Shown: one piece after another, positions 18,070-26,073 of the stretch
Layout of the letters: the number at the start of each line of letters is the position of its first letter
Position numbering within the stretch: position 1 is the stretch's first letter
DNA from: Sphingopyxis panaciterrulae
GTDB lineage: Bacteria; Pseudomonadota; Alphaproteobacteria; Sphingomonadales; Sphingomonadaceae
DNA length: 64,000 bases
Reading direction: 5' to 3'
Assembly: GCF_014199295.1 (NCBI RefSeq)
Contig: NZ_JACIJH010000002.1
Span: 329,001-393,000, forward strand
Translations under genes and position numbers: made by a program
Notes under the pieces: model-generated
The model's database searches: none
What the model was told of the DNA's origin: nothing
What the model saw: the letters and a program-made list of their open reading frames with translations, nothing else

Positions 18070-18420
18070 ATGACACTGACTCTCTATGGCATTCCGAACT
18101 GCGATACGGTGAAGAAGGCGCGGCGCTGGCTTGACGGCGCGGGCGTTTCCTATCGCTTCCACGATTTCCGCAAGGACGGGCTTGACCCCGCGAAATTGCA
18201 GAGCTGGATCGACGCGGTCGGCTGGGACAGGCTGCTCAACAAGAGCGGGACGACCTTCCGCAAGCTGCCCGATGCCGACAAGGCGGGGCTCGACGCGGCG
18301 AAGGCCAAGGCGCTGATGCTCGACCAGCCGGCGATGATTCGCCGCCCGGTGGTCGAGGCGGCGGATGGCGTCAGCGTCGGATTTTCCGAGAGCGACTGGC
18401 AGGCCCGCTTTGCGGCATGA
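18070..18420 (+). CDS. ArsC/Spx/YffB family thioredoxin-fold protein
   Basis: The 116-residue protein begins TLYGIPNCDTVKKARRWLD, the YffB signature with a single active-site Cys in N-C-D-T, and has the conserved late segment MIRRPVVE (R-R-P-V/I). Length and motif suit the YffB/arsenate-reductase-related group, which are probably glutathione-linked oxidoreductases; arsenate reduction itself is not implied. It overlaps the following phosphodiesterase gene by four bases (ATGA), so the two are translationally coupled. Confidence 0.9.
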   Translation: MTLTLYGIPNCDTVKKARRWLDGAGVSYRFHDFRKDGLDPAKLQSWIDAVGWDRLLNKSGTTFRKLPDADKAGLDAAKAKALMLDQPAMIRRPVVEAADGVSVGFSESDWQARFAA

Positions 18421-19493
18421 AGCGCTGGCGCGCCGCGTCGCTCGCGCTGCTGGCGCTAGCGGGCTGCGGGGCTGAGCCGATGGCGGCGGAGTCCACGCTC
18501 GACGGCCGGCCGCCGATCGTCATCGCGCATCGCGGCGCGTCGGGCGAGCGGCCCGAGCATACGCTTGCGAGTTATGAACTGGCGATCGAGCAGGACGCCG
18601 ATTTCATCGAACCCGATCTGGTGCTAACCGGGGACGGGGTGCTCGTCGCGCGGCACGAGAATGAGATTTCGGAGACCACCGACGTCGCCGATCATCCCGA
18701 ATATGCGAATCGAAAGACGACGAAGACGATCGACGGCAAGGCGGTCACGGGCTGGTTCACCGAGGATTTCACCCTCTCCGAATTGAAGACGCTGCGCGCG
18801 AAGGAGCGTATCCCGCGGCTGCGCGGCACTGCCAATGACGGCAAGTTCGAGATCCCGACCTTCGAGGAGATTCTCGACCTGCTCGCCCGCGTCAACAAGG
18901 GGCGCGCCCACCCGGTCGGCGTCTATCCCGAGACCAAGCATCCAAGCTATTTCGCGTCGATCGGATTACCGCACGAGGCGCCCATGCTCGCGCTGCTAAC
19001 CCGATACGGCTATCGCGGCCGCACCGCGCCGGTGTTCATCCAGAGCTTCGAGGTCGGTAATCTGAAGGCCATTCGCGCGAAGAGCGACCTGCCGCTGATC
19101 CAGCTCATCGACGGCGAGGGCGGGCCGGCCGACGACCCGGCGCTCAGCTATGCCGCGATGGCGACGCCCGAGGGGCTGAAGGCGGTCGCCGCCTATGCCG
19201 ACGGCATCGGCCCGAACAAGGATATGGTCATCCCGCGCGGCCGGCTCGGAACGCTGGGCGAACCGACGCGTCTGGTGCATGACGCGCATGCCGCGGGGCT
19301 GAAGGTGCATCCCTGGACCTTCCGCCGCGAGAATTATTTCCTGCCGCTCGCCGACAAGGGTGGCATCAACCCCGCCGGGCATGGCGATCTTGCCGCCGAG
19401 ATCCGCAGCTTTCTGGCGGCGGGCATCGACGGGCTGTTCAGCGACAATCCCCGCGAGGCCGTGCCCGCGGTGAAGCAAGGAGAAACCCGATGA
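18417..19493 (+). CDS. glpQ: Glycerophosphodiester phosphodiesterase, lipoprotein
   Basis: Hydrolyses glycerophosphodiesters to glycerol 3-phosphate and an alcohol. The 358-residue protein has a lipobox LALAGC (Cys17). The GDPD catalytic barrel starts at IAHRGASGERPEHT (catalytic His and Arg), with FIEPDLVLTGDGVLVARHE (metal and catalytic residues) and the late LKVHPWTFR. The presence of VYPETKHPSYF marks the GlpQ-type, periplasmic branch. ATGA overlaps connect it to the arsC-like gene upstream and to the aldo/keto reductase downstream. Confidence 0.92.
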   Translation: MKRWRAASLALLALAGCGAEPMAAESTLDGRPPIVIAHRGASGERPEHTLASYELAIEQDADFIEPDLVLTGDGVLVARHENEISETTDVADHPEYANRKTTKTIDGKAVTGWFTEDFTLSELKTLRAKERIPRLRGTANDGKFEIPTFEEILDLLARVNKGRAHPVGVYPETKHPSYFASIGLPHEAPMLALLTRYGYRGRTAPVFIQSFEVGNLKAIRAKSDLPLIQLIDGEGGPADDPALSYAAMATPEGLKAVAAYADGIGPNKDMVIPRGRLGTLGEPTRLVHDAHAAGLKVHPWTFRRENYFLPLADKGGINPAGHGDLAAEIRSFLAAGIDGLFSDNPREAVPAVKQGETR

Positions 19494-20434
19494 CCGAACG
19501 CGCGCTGGGCGACAGCGGCCTTGCCGTCCGCCCCTTCGTCCTCGGCGGCAATGTCTTCGGGTGGACCGCGGACCGCGCCGCGAGCTTCGCGATCCTCGAC
19601 CGCTTCGTCGAACATGGTGGCGGCATGATCGATACCGCCGACGTCTATTCGGCGTGGGTGCCGGGCCACACGGGCGGCGAATCCGAAGCGATGATGGGCG
19701 CATGGCTGAAGGCGAGCGGCGCGCGCGACCGGGTGCTGATCGCGACCAAGGTCGGAATGGGCGAGGGCGGCCTGAAACCCGACCGCATCCGCGCGGCGGT
19801 ACAGGGCTCGCTCGACCGCCTGGGGGTCGATGTCATCGACCTTTATTTCGCGCACAAGGACGATCCCGACGTGCCGCTCGATGAAATGCTCGGCGCGTTT
19901 GGCGAGCTGGTCGACGCGGGGCAGGTGCGCGCGATCGGTGCGAGCAATTATTCGGCCGAGCGGCTCGCCGAGGCGCTGCGCGTGTCGGCGGAGACGCGGC
20001 TGCCGCGCTTCACCGTGATGCAGCCCGAGCTCAATCTGCTCCACCGCGACCAGTATGAAGGTCCGCTGCAGGAACTGTGCATCGCCGAGGGCATCGGGGT
20101 CATCCCCTATTACAGCCTCGCCGCGGGCTATCTGACCGGCAAATATCGCGGCGCCGACGACCTGGGGCAGAGCGCGCGCGGCTATAAGGCGAAAGCCTAT
20201 ATGGCGGGCCGGGGTCCGGCGGTGCTCGCCGCGATGGACGGCATCGCGGCGGAGACCGGCGCGACGCTGTCGCAGATCGCGCTCGCCTGGGTCGCGGCGC
20301 AGCCCGGCGTCACCGCGCCGATCGCCAGCGCGACGAGCGTGCGCCAGCTCGACGAGATCATGGGGAGCCTGGACGTCGTGCTGACGGACGAGCAGCTTGC
20401 GGCGCTGACCGAGGCGGGACGCGGCGGCGACTAA
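19490..20434 (+). CDS. Aldo/keto reductase
   Basis: A 314-residue NADPH-dependent (beta/alpha)8 oxidoreductase. The catalytic tetrad is recognisable: Asp and Tyr in GGMIDTADVYSAW, Lys in VLIATKVG, and His in LYFAHKDDP. The C-terminal NADPH-binding region contains PIASATSVRQLDEIM. The group is close to YajO/IolS-type enzymes, with no clear natural substrate. Its ATG overlaps the phosphodiesterase stop codon, making a three-gene coupled operon with the arsC-like gene. Confidence 0.92.
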   Translation: MTERALGDSGLAVRPFVLGGNVFGWTADRAASFAILDRFVEHGGGMIDTADVYSAWVPGHTGGESEAMMGAWLKASGARDRVLIATKVGMGEGGLKPDRIRAAVQGSLDRLGVDVIDLYFAHKDDPDVPLDEMLGAFGELVDAGQVRAIGASNYSAERLAEALRVSAETRLPRFTVMQPELNLLHRDQYEGPLQELCIAEGIGVIPYYSLAAGYLTGKYRGADDLGQSARGYKAKAYMAGRGPAVLAAMDGIAAETGATLSQIALAWVAAQPGVTAPIASATSVRQLDEIMGSLDVVLTDEQLAALTEAGRGGD

Positions 20435-20497
20435 TGGATTCCTCCCTGTCGCGCAGCGATGGGGAGGATCGTCGAACCCGTTACCCCGCGCGTCGCT

Positions 20498-20719
20498 TCA
20501 ATCCCGGTCCGCGTCCCACTGGAATACGGCTTCGAGCGGCTTGCCGAAGACGCGGGCGATGCGAAAGGCGACCTCGAGCGAGGGCGAATATTTGCCCTGC
20601 TCGATCGCCGCGACCGTCTGGCGGGTCACGCCAACCCGGTCGCCGAGTTTGCCCTGCGTCATTTTGCCGGCGAGGAAGCGCAGCGTGCGGATGTCGTTGG
20701 TGAAGGGCGGTGTCGCCAC
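20498..20719 (-). CDS. Small XRE/Cro-CI-type transcriptional regulator
   Basis: A 73-residue stand-alone helix-turn-helix protein of the YozG type: NDIRTLRFLAGKMTQGKLGD, then VGVTRQTVAAIEQGKYSPSL (recognition helix) and the ending GKPLEAVFQWD. Such proteins usually repress a neighbouring membrane-protein gene, but no such partner is next to it here. It starts at GTG with GGAG seven bases upstream. It is convergent with the aldo/keto reductase and divergent from panB, with an A/T-rich gap before panB. Confidence 0.9.
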   Translation of the reverse strand: MATPPFTNDIRTLRFLAGKMTQGKLGDRVGVTRQTVAAIEQGKYSPSLEVAFRIARVFGKPLEAVFQWDADRD

Positions 20720-20848
20720 GAGTCTGCTCCTGATTTATCCGCTTCATATGCCTGAATGTCAGATAACTTTAACATACAGTCAAAAAATCATGACACAAGG
20801 GACGGAACCGCTTTTGCGCTGCAACATTCGGGGCTAAGCCCCCGCGCC

Positions 20849-21712
20849 ATGTCCACTCTCCCCAAAACCCTCACCCTCGACACCTCGACCAGCCGCGCCA
20901 ATCCGACGCCGCAACCGATGAAGCGGCTGACCGTGCCGCGCATCCGGCAGCGCAAGGGGGGCGAGCCGCTGGTGATGCTCACCGCCTATACGGTGCGCCA
21001 GGCGCAGCTTCTCGATCCGCATTGCGACATGCTGCTCGTCGGCGATTCGCTGGCGCAGGTCATCTATGGCCTGCCGCACACGGTCGGCGTGACGATGGAG
21101 ATGATGGCGCTGCACGGCGCGGCGGTGGTGCGCGGCACCTATCACGCCGCGGTGATCGTCGACATGCCCTTCGGCAGCTATGAAGGCAGCCCGGAACGGG
21201 CGTTCGACAATGCCGCGACCCTGCTCAAGGAAACCGGCGCCGCAGCGGTCAAGGTCGAGGGGGGCAAGGTGCTGGCGCCGACGATCGAATTCCTGACCCA
21301 GCGCGGCATCCCGGTGATGGGCCATGTCGGGCTGACGCCGCAGGCGGTCAACATCCTGGGCGGCTATGGCGTGCGCGGCAAGAGCGAGGAGGAAGCGCGC
21401 TCGATCGTCGAGGACGCGGTCGCCGTCGCCAAGGCCGGCGCCTTCGCGATCGTCATCGAGGGCGTGCTCGAATCGATCGCGATCGAGATCACGCAGAAGG
21501 TCGCCTGCCCGACCATCGGCATCGGCGCCTCGGCGCAATGCGACGGGCAGGTTCTGGTCACCGACGACATGCTCGGCATGTTCGAGCGGGTGCCCAAATT
21601 CGTGAAGCGGTACCAGGACATGGCCGGCGTCATCAATGGCGCGGTCAAGGACTATGCCGAGCAAGTCAGGTCCCGTTCATTCCCGACGGAGGATCAGATC
21701 TACGCTGGTTGA
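20849..21712 (+). CDS. panB: 3-methyl-2-oxobutanoate hydroxymethyltransferase
   Basis: Transfers a hydroxymethyl group from methylene-tetrahydrofolate to 2-oxoisovalerate to form ketopantoate, the first step of pantothenate and CoA synthesis. The 287-residue protein has the family motifs LTAYTVRQAQLLD, DMLLVGDSLAQV (metal-binding Asp), VVDMPFGSYE-type IVDMPFGSYEGS, VKVEGG and the catalytic Glu in FAIVIEGV. The start is the ATG of MSTLPKTL; about 30 open codons upstream are unlike the family. coaD, a later CoA gene, lies 12 kb away in the same window. Confidence 0.96.
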   Translation: MSTLPKTLTLDTSTSRANPTPQPMKRLTVPRIRQRKGGEPLVMLTAYTVRQAQLLDPHCDMLLVGDSLAQVIYGLPHTVGVTMEMMALHGAAVVRGTYHAAVIVDMPFGSYEGSPERAFDNAATLLKETGAAAVKVEGGKVLAPTIEFLTQRGIPVMGHVGLTPQAVNILGGYGVRGKSEEEARSIVEDAVAVAKAGAFAIVIEGVLESIAIEITQKVACPTIGIGASAQCDGQVLVTDDMLGMFERVPKFVKRYQDMAGVINGAVKDYAEQVRSRSFPTEDQIYAG

Positions 21713-21742
21713 CGGCCATCGTGCCGCGCCGGCCGGGGTCAA

Positions 21743-21832
21743 GTGAATCGCTTGGCCTTTTTCCGCATGCTCGCTAAGGAAGCGGCCGGCGGGGAGCTGT
21801 GCCCGGAGCCGGAAGACATGATGGAGGTTTGA
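21743..21832 (+). CDS. Possible 29-residue leader peptide before the YfgM-like gene
   Basis: A GTG-initiated frame encodes MNRLAFFRMLAKEAAGGELC followed by PEPEDMMEV and stops at TGA immediately before the TTG start of the next gene, with the next gene's GGAGG inside its last codons. That arrangement would let translation of the short frame feed the downstream TTG. The peptide is not recognised and its own ribosome site is poor, so it may be chance. Confidence 0.3.
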   Translation: MNRLAFFRMLAKEAAGGELCPEPEDMMEV

Positions 21833-22606
21833 TTGGCCCTGAGCCCGACGAACAATGCCGCCCTGCTTCAGGAGGTCGACGAGGCGGTCCGCAAGGATCA
21901 GCTCGAATCGATCTGGAAGACCTACGGCCTGTGGATCGTCGTTGCGGTGATCGGCGCGTTGATCGCCTTTGGCGGCTATCTGGTCTGGAGGCATATCGAT
22001 CAGGGCAATCGCGGCGAGCAGGCGGAGGCGCTGGTCGCCGCGCTCGACAAGGCGAACACCAGCCAGCCGAAGGCCGCGACCGAAGCGCTGGACAGGATCA
22101 TCGCGGAGGACAATGGCGCCTATCGCTCGGCCGCGCTGATCCAGCAGGCCAATATGAAGGCGCAGACCGGCGACCTGAAGGCGGCGGCGGCGCTGATGGC
22201 GAAGGTGGCGGGCGACACGTCGGTCGACCAGTCGCTGCGCGACCTGGCGCTGGTGCGCCAGACCGCATTCGAGTTCGACACGCTGAAGCCCGAGGCGGTG
22301 ATCGCGCGGATGAAGCCGCTGGTCGAGGCCAAAGACCCGGCGTCGAGCTGGTTCCCGAGCGCCGCCGAACTGAGCGCGATCGCGCACTATCAGCTCGGCC
22401 AGTTCGATCAGGCGGGCGCGCTCTATGGCCGCATCGCCAAGCTGCCCGATATTCCCAAGTCGCTGCAGTCGCGCAGTGTGCAGATGGCGGGGATGCTGGG
22501 CATCGACGCCGTCACCGACCGCGCGGACGAAAGCGCCGAAGCGGACAAGACAGGCAGCGCCGCGCCCAAGGCAGCGGCCGCCAAGACAAGCAAGGAATCC
22601 GAATAA
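21833..22606 (+). CDS. YfgM-like tetratricopeptide membrane protein
   Basis: A 257-residue ancillary SecYEG-translocon protein. The N-terminal region has one TM helix (LWIVVAVIGALIAFGGYLVW, about 32-52) and the periplasmic part has TPR-like repeats (to about residue 225), then an Ala/Lys/Glu-rich tail. The start is TTG, five bases after a perfect GGAGG. It lies one base upstream of bamB and near der, the conserved yfgM-bamB-der order, which supports the assignment. Confidence 0.88.
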   Translation: MALSPTNNAALLQEVDEAVRKDQLESIWKTYGLWIVVAVIGALIAFGGYLVWRHIDQGNRGEQAEALVAALDKANTSQPKAATEALDRIIAEDNGAYRSAALIQQANMKAQTGDLKAAAALMAKVAGDTSVDQSLRDLALVRQTAFEFDTLKPEAVIARMKPLVEAKDPASSWFPSAAELSAIAHYQLGQFDQAGALYGRIAKLPDIPKSLQSRSVQMAGMLGIDAVTDRADESAEADKTGSAAPKAAAAKTSKESE

Positions 22607-22607
22607 T

Positions 22608-23942
22608 ATGCTGAAAAGGCGTTTTTTGTTGGCCGCGGCGCTCGTCGCGCTGCCGCTCGCCGGTTGCGGCGTGTTCAAGGGCGGCGGCGGTCCCAAGACT
22701 CCGACCGTCGGCGATCGGGTGTCGATCCTGTCGAACGATGCGAGCATCAAGGTCGATCCCGCGCTTGCCGAAACGGCGGTTGTGCTGCCCGCGGCGGTCG
22801 CCAACGCCGATTGGGCACAATCGGGCGGCAACGCCTCGAAATCGATGGGCCATCTGGCGCTCGCCGCGTCGCGCAGCCAGATCTGGAGCGCCAGCATCGC
22901 CGGCAGCACCAAGACGCAGCGGCTGGGCGCTGCGCCGGTGGTCGCCGACAACCGGCTGGTCGTCGTCGATACCGACGCGGTCGTGACCGCCTTCAATGCC
23001 GAGACCGGCGCCAAGCTGTGGAGCACGGCGATCGGCAGCACGGGCAAGGATTTCAAGAAATCGCTGTTCGGCGGCGGCGCCGGCATCGACGGCGACGTTG
23101 TCTATGCGACGAGCGGCGTCGGCGATGTCGCGGCGCTCAATGCCAAGGACGGATCGGTGATCTGGAAGGTCAAGCCGACCGGCCCGCTGCGCGGGGCTCC
23201 GACGATTGCTTTCGGCGGCGTCTATGTCATCACCCAGGACAATCAGATTCTCGCGCTCAACGCATCGAACGGCGCGGTCTTGTGGCAGGCGACGGCATCG
23301 CTCGAATCGGGCAGCGTGTTTGGCGCGGCGTCGCCCGCGGCAGGCGAAGCGACGATCGTCGCCGGCTTTTCGTCGGGCGAGGTGCAGGCCTATCGCTACG
23401 AGAATGGCCGCGACCTGTGGGAGGATGCGCTCGCCCGCACCTCGATGGCGCTTTCGGTCTCCACCCTGACCGACGTCGACGCCGATCCGGTGATCGACCG
23501 CGGCCGCGTCTTTGCCCTGGGCCAGGGCGGCCGCATGGCGAGCTATGAACTCAACACCGGCCTTCGGAGCTGGGAAATCTCGATCGCGGGCATTTCGACG
23601 CCCTATGTGGTCGGCGAATGGGTGTTCGCGATCACCGACGATGCGAAGCTGCTGTGCGTCGCGCGCGCGTCGGGCAAGATTCGCTGGATCCAGCAGCTTC
23701 GCCGCTATCGCGTCGAAAAGGAAAAGACGAAGAAGGATCCGGTCCGCTGGACGGGACCGGTCCTCGCGGGTGGCCGTCTGATCGCGGTGAACAGCCTTGG
23801 CGAACTCGCCGAAATATCGCCGACCGACGGATCGGTACTGACGACGACCGACCTGAAGGCGCCGCTGTCGCAGACGCCGGTGGTCGCGAACCAGACGCTT
23901 TACATATTGGCGGACGACGGGCGCATCACCGCCTGGCGGTAA
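22608..23942 (+). CDS. bamB: Outer membrane assembly lipoprotein BamB
   Basis: Accessory lipoprotein of the BAM machine that folds beta-barrel proteins into the outer membrane. The 444-residue product has lipobox PLAGC (Cys20) and an eight-bladed PQQ-type beta-propeller with repeated blades such as VVVDTDAVVTAFNAETGAKL, DVAALNAKDGSVIWKV and ILALNASNGAVLW. It starts one base after the yfgM-like stop and 45 bases before der. Base composition matches its neighbours. Confidence 0.93.
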   Translation: MLKRRFLLAAALVALPLAGCGVFKGGGGPKTPTVGDRVSILSNDASIKVDPALAETAVVLPAAVANADWAQSGGNASKSMGHLALAASRSQIWSASIAGSTKTQRLGAAPVVADNRLVVVDTDAVVTAFNAETGAKLWSTAIGSTGKDFKKSLFGGGAGIDGDVVYATSGVGDVAALNAKDGSVIWKVKPTGPLRGAPTIAFGGVYVITQDNQILALNASNGAVLWQATASLESGSVFGAASPAAGEATIVAGFSSGEVQAYRYENGRDLWEDALARTSMALSVSTLTDVDADPVIDRGRVFALGQGGRMASYELNTGLRSWEISIAGISTPYVVGEWVFAITDDAKLLCVARASGKIRWIQQLRRYRVEKEKTKKDPVRWTGPVLAGGRLIAVNSLGELAEISPTDGSVLTTTDLKAPLSQTPVVANQTLYILADDGRITAWR

Positions 23943-23987
23943 CAGGGCGGGCCGCTTTCCGGCGGCTTCGGACGATAGGATAAAAGC

Positions 23988-25358
23988 ATGGCGCGGTCCG
24001 CGACGATCGCCATTGTCGGCCGGCCCAATGTCGGCAAATCGACCTTGTTCAACCGGCTCGTCGGCAAGCGGCTCGCGCTTGTCGACGACCAGCCGGGGGT
24101 GACGCGCGACCGGCGCGAGGGCGACGGCGAACTGCTCGGCCTGACCTTTCGCATCGTCGACACCGCGGGGTTCGAGGACCAGGACGCGGCGACGCTGCCG
24201 GGTCGGATGCGCGCGCAGACCGAAAAAGCGGTGCGTGAGGCCGACGCGGCGCTGTTCCTGATCGACGCGCGCGCCGGCGTCACCCCGCTCGACGAGGAGA
24301 TCGCGCGCTGGCTGCGCAGCGAGGACACGCCGATCATCCTCTGCGTCAACAAGGCCGAGGGCAAGCAGGGCGAGGCGGGGCTGATGGAATCCTATGCGCT
24401 CGGCTTCGACAATCCGCTCGCGCTCAGCGCCGAACATGGCGAGGGGCTGGTCGAGCTGTTCGACGCGCTTCGCCCGATCGTCGAGCCCTTCATGGACGCG
24501 GACGAGGCAGCGGCGGAGAGTGACGAGGAAGAGGCGCTCGGCCCGCTCAAGCTGGCGATCGTCGGGCGGCCCAACGCCGGCAAGTCGACCCTCATCAACC
24601 GCATGATCGGCGAGGATCGGCTGATTACAGGGCCGGAGGCCGGGATCACGCGCGATTCGATCCGCGTCGACTGGCAGTGGGAAAGCGACGGCGAGGTCCA
24701 TCCGATCCAGCTTTTCGACACCGCCGGGATGCGCAAGCGCGCCAAGGTGCAGGACAAGCTGGAGAAATTGTCGGTCGCCGACGCGCTGCACGCGGTCGAT
24801 TTCGCTGAGGTCGTCGTGCTGTTGCTCGACGCGACCAAGGGGCTGGAGGCGCAGGACCTGCGCATCGCCGACAAGGTGCTGGAGGAAGGGCGCGCGCTGA
24901 TCGTCGCGCTCAACAAATGGGACGTGGCGGAAGAGCCCTCCGCGCTGTTCAACGGCGTGCGCGCGGCGCTCGAGGACGGGCTGTCGCAGATCAAGGGCGT
25001 GCCGCTGCTCAGCATCTCGGGCGCGACCGGCAAGGGGATCGAAACGCTGGTGCGCGTCGCCTTCGAACAGCGCGACATCTGGACGCGCCGCGTCTCGACC
25101 GCAAAGCTGAACCGCTGGTTCGAGGGTGCGGTCACAGCCAACCCGCCGCCGGCGCCCGGCGGCAAGCGGATCAAGCTGCGCTATATGACGCAGGCGCGCA
25201 CCCGCCCGCCGACCTTCGTCATCTTCGGCACCCGTACCGACGTGCTGCCGGCCAGCTATCATCGCTATCTGGTCAACGGGATGCGCCGGGAACTGGGGTT
25301 CCAGGGCGTGCCGATCCGCATCAATTTCCGTAATTCGCGCAATCCCTATGACGATTGA
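23988..25358 (+). CDS. der: Ribosome biogenesis GTPase Der (EngA)
   Basis: Essential GTPase needed for 50S subunit maturation. The 456-residue protein has two tandem G domains: GRPNVGKST (about residue 10) with DTAGFED and NKAE, and GRPNAGKST (about residue 190) with DTAGMRK and NKWD, followed by a KH-like domain (about 360-450). The double GTPase layout is unique to this family. Its 3' end overlaps the tusA-like gene by 11 bases. Confidence 0.98.
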   Translation: MARSATIAIVGRPNVGKSTLFNRLVGKRLALVDDQPGVTRDRREGDGELLGLTFRIVDTAGFEDQDAATLPGRMRAQTEKAVREADAALFLIDARAGVTPLDEEIARWLRSEDTPIILCVNKAEGKQGEAGLMESYALGFDNPLALSAEHGEGLVELFDALRPIVEPFMDADEAAAESDEEEALGPLKLAIVGRPNAGKSTLINRMIGEDRLITGPEAGITRDSIRVDWQWESDGEVHPIQLFDTAGMRKRAKVQDKLEKLSVADALHAVDFAEVVVLLLDATKGLEAQDLRIADKVLEEGRALIVALNKWDVAEEPSALFNGVRAALEDGLSQIKGVPLLSISGATGKGIETLVRVAFEQRDIWTRRVSTAKLNRWFEGAVTANPPPAPGGKRIKLRYMTQARTRPPTFVIFGTRTDVLPASYHRYLVNGMRRELGFQGVPIRINFRNSRNPYDD

Positions 25359-25560
25359 GGCGGAGGCGGTCACCGTCGACGCGCGCGGGATGCGCTGTCC
25401 CTGGCCCGCGCTACGCCTTGCGCGCGCGATGCGGAGCGCGGCGCGCGTACGGCTGATCGCCGACGATCCGCAGGCGGCGCGTGAGATCGCGGCGCTCGCC
25501 GCCGAGCGCGGCTGGACGCTCGCGGCCGAGGCCGGGGACCGCTGGCTGGTCGGGCGTTGA
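25348..25560 (+). CDS. TusA/SirA-family sulfur carrier-like protein
   Basis: A 70-residue protein with the TusA signature R-C-P-W-P-A-L-R-L-A (active Cys17 in C-P-x-P), which in TusA carries persulfide sulfur for tRNA thiolation and other pathways. The usual Lys after the motif is replaced by Arg. It overlaps the end of der by 11 bases, so it is co-expressed. The C-terminal half is shorter and more variable than E. coli TusA, so its partner pathway is uncertain. Confidence 0.85.
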   Translation: MTIEAEAVTVDARGMRCPWPALRLARAMRSAARVRLIADDPQAAREIAALAAERGWTLAAEAGDRWLVGR

Positions 25561-25593
25561 GCCCGAGCTGCCCCGTTTAGGGTCGGGTATCGG

Positions 25594-25610
25594 GCCGTAA
25601 CGGCTTTTTT
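25594..25610 (+). terminator. Weak intrinsic terminator after der-tusA
   Basis: GCCG-TAA-CGGC, extendable by G-U pairs, is followed directly by six T. The stem is short, so it would be a weak terminator, but the position right after the tusA-like gene is suitable. Confidence 0.35.
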
Positions 25611-25674
25611 ACCGAACTTCGTCATGGAGGATGGCAGGGACCAAGGACCAAAACGAACACCAAGGAACGGAACA

Positions 25675-26073
25675 TTGGACGAGATCCTGGTCGATTGGGA
25701 TGAATTCCGCGCGACGCGCACCCAATTGGGCGCCGCTTTCGTGCGCATTCTCGGCTATTTTCGCGAGGATGGCGTCAAGTCGGTGGCGGCGATCGAAGAG
25801 GCGATGCGCGCTCGCGATGCCCGCGGTCTCGTCATGCCCGCGCACACGCTGAAGAGCGAGGCGCGCCAGTTCGGCGCCGAAAAGCTGGGCGCGCTGGCAG
25901 AGGATATCGAGATGTTCGCGCGCCGCTGCGTCGAAAGCCAGGTCAGCCCCGAGGAATATCTGCCGCGCGTCGTCGAGCTGCGTCCGCTGTTCGAAACGAC
26001 GCTGTCGGCACTGGAGCGCGAGGCAAACCCGCTGGTCCGCCGCCGCCCCAGCTTCGGCAACGCCGTCAGCTAA
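25675..26073 (+). CDS. Stand-alone histidine phosphotransfer (Hpt) protein
   Basis: A roughly 132-residue helical-bundle phosphotransfer protein. The phospho-accepting His is in PAHTLKSEARQFGAEKLG, the standard A-H-x-L-K motif, followed by the helix containing ALAEDIEMFAR. I favour the TTG start because AAGGAACGG lies just upstream; an ATG 17 codons earlier has no ribosome site. No kinase or receiver partner is next to it. Its stop codon overlaps that of the convergent DUF418 gene. Confidence 0.85.
   Translation: MDEILVDWDEFRATRTQLGAAFVRILGYFREDGVKSVAAIEEAMRARDARGLVMPAHTLKSEARQFGAEKLGALAEDIEMFARRCVESQVSPEEYLPRVVELRPLFETTLSALEREANPLVRRRPSFGNAVS

Noticed and set aside
18070..18420. Arsenate resistance function for the ArsC-like protein
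   Set aside because: The sequence belongs with YffB-type proteins and no ars genes are near.
22512..25748. A very long open frame on the minus strand opposite bamB and der
   Set aside because: Its codon content mirrors the plus-strand genes and has no recognisable domain. Such shadows are normal at this GC content; the plus-strand genes are certain.
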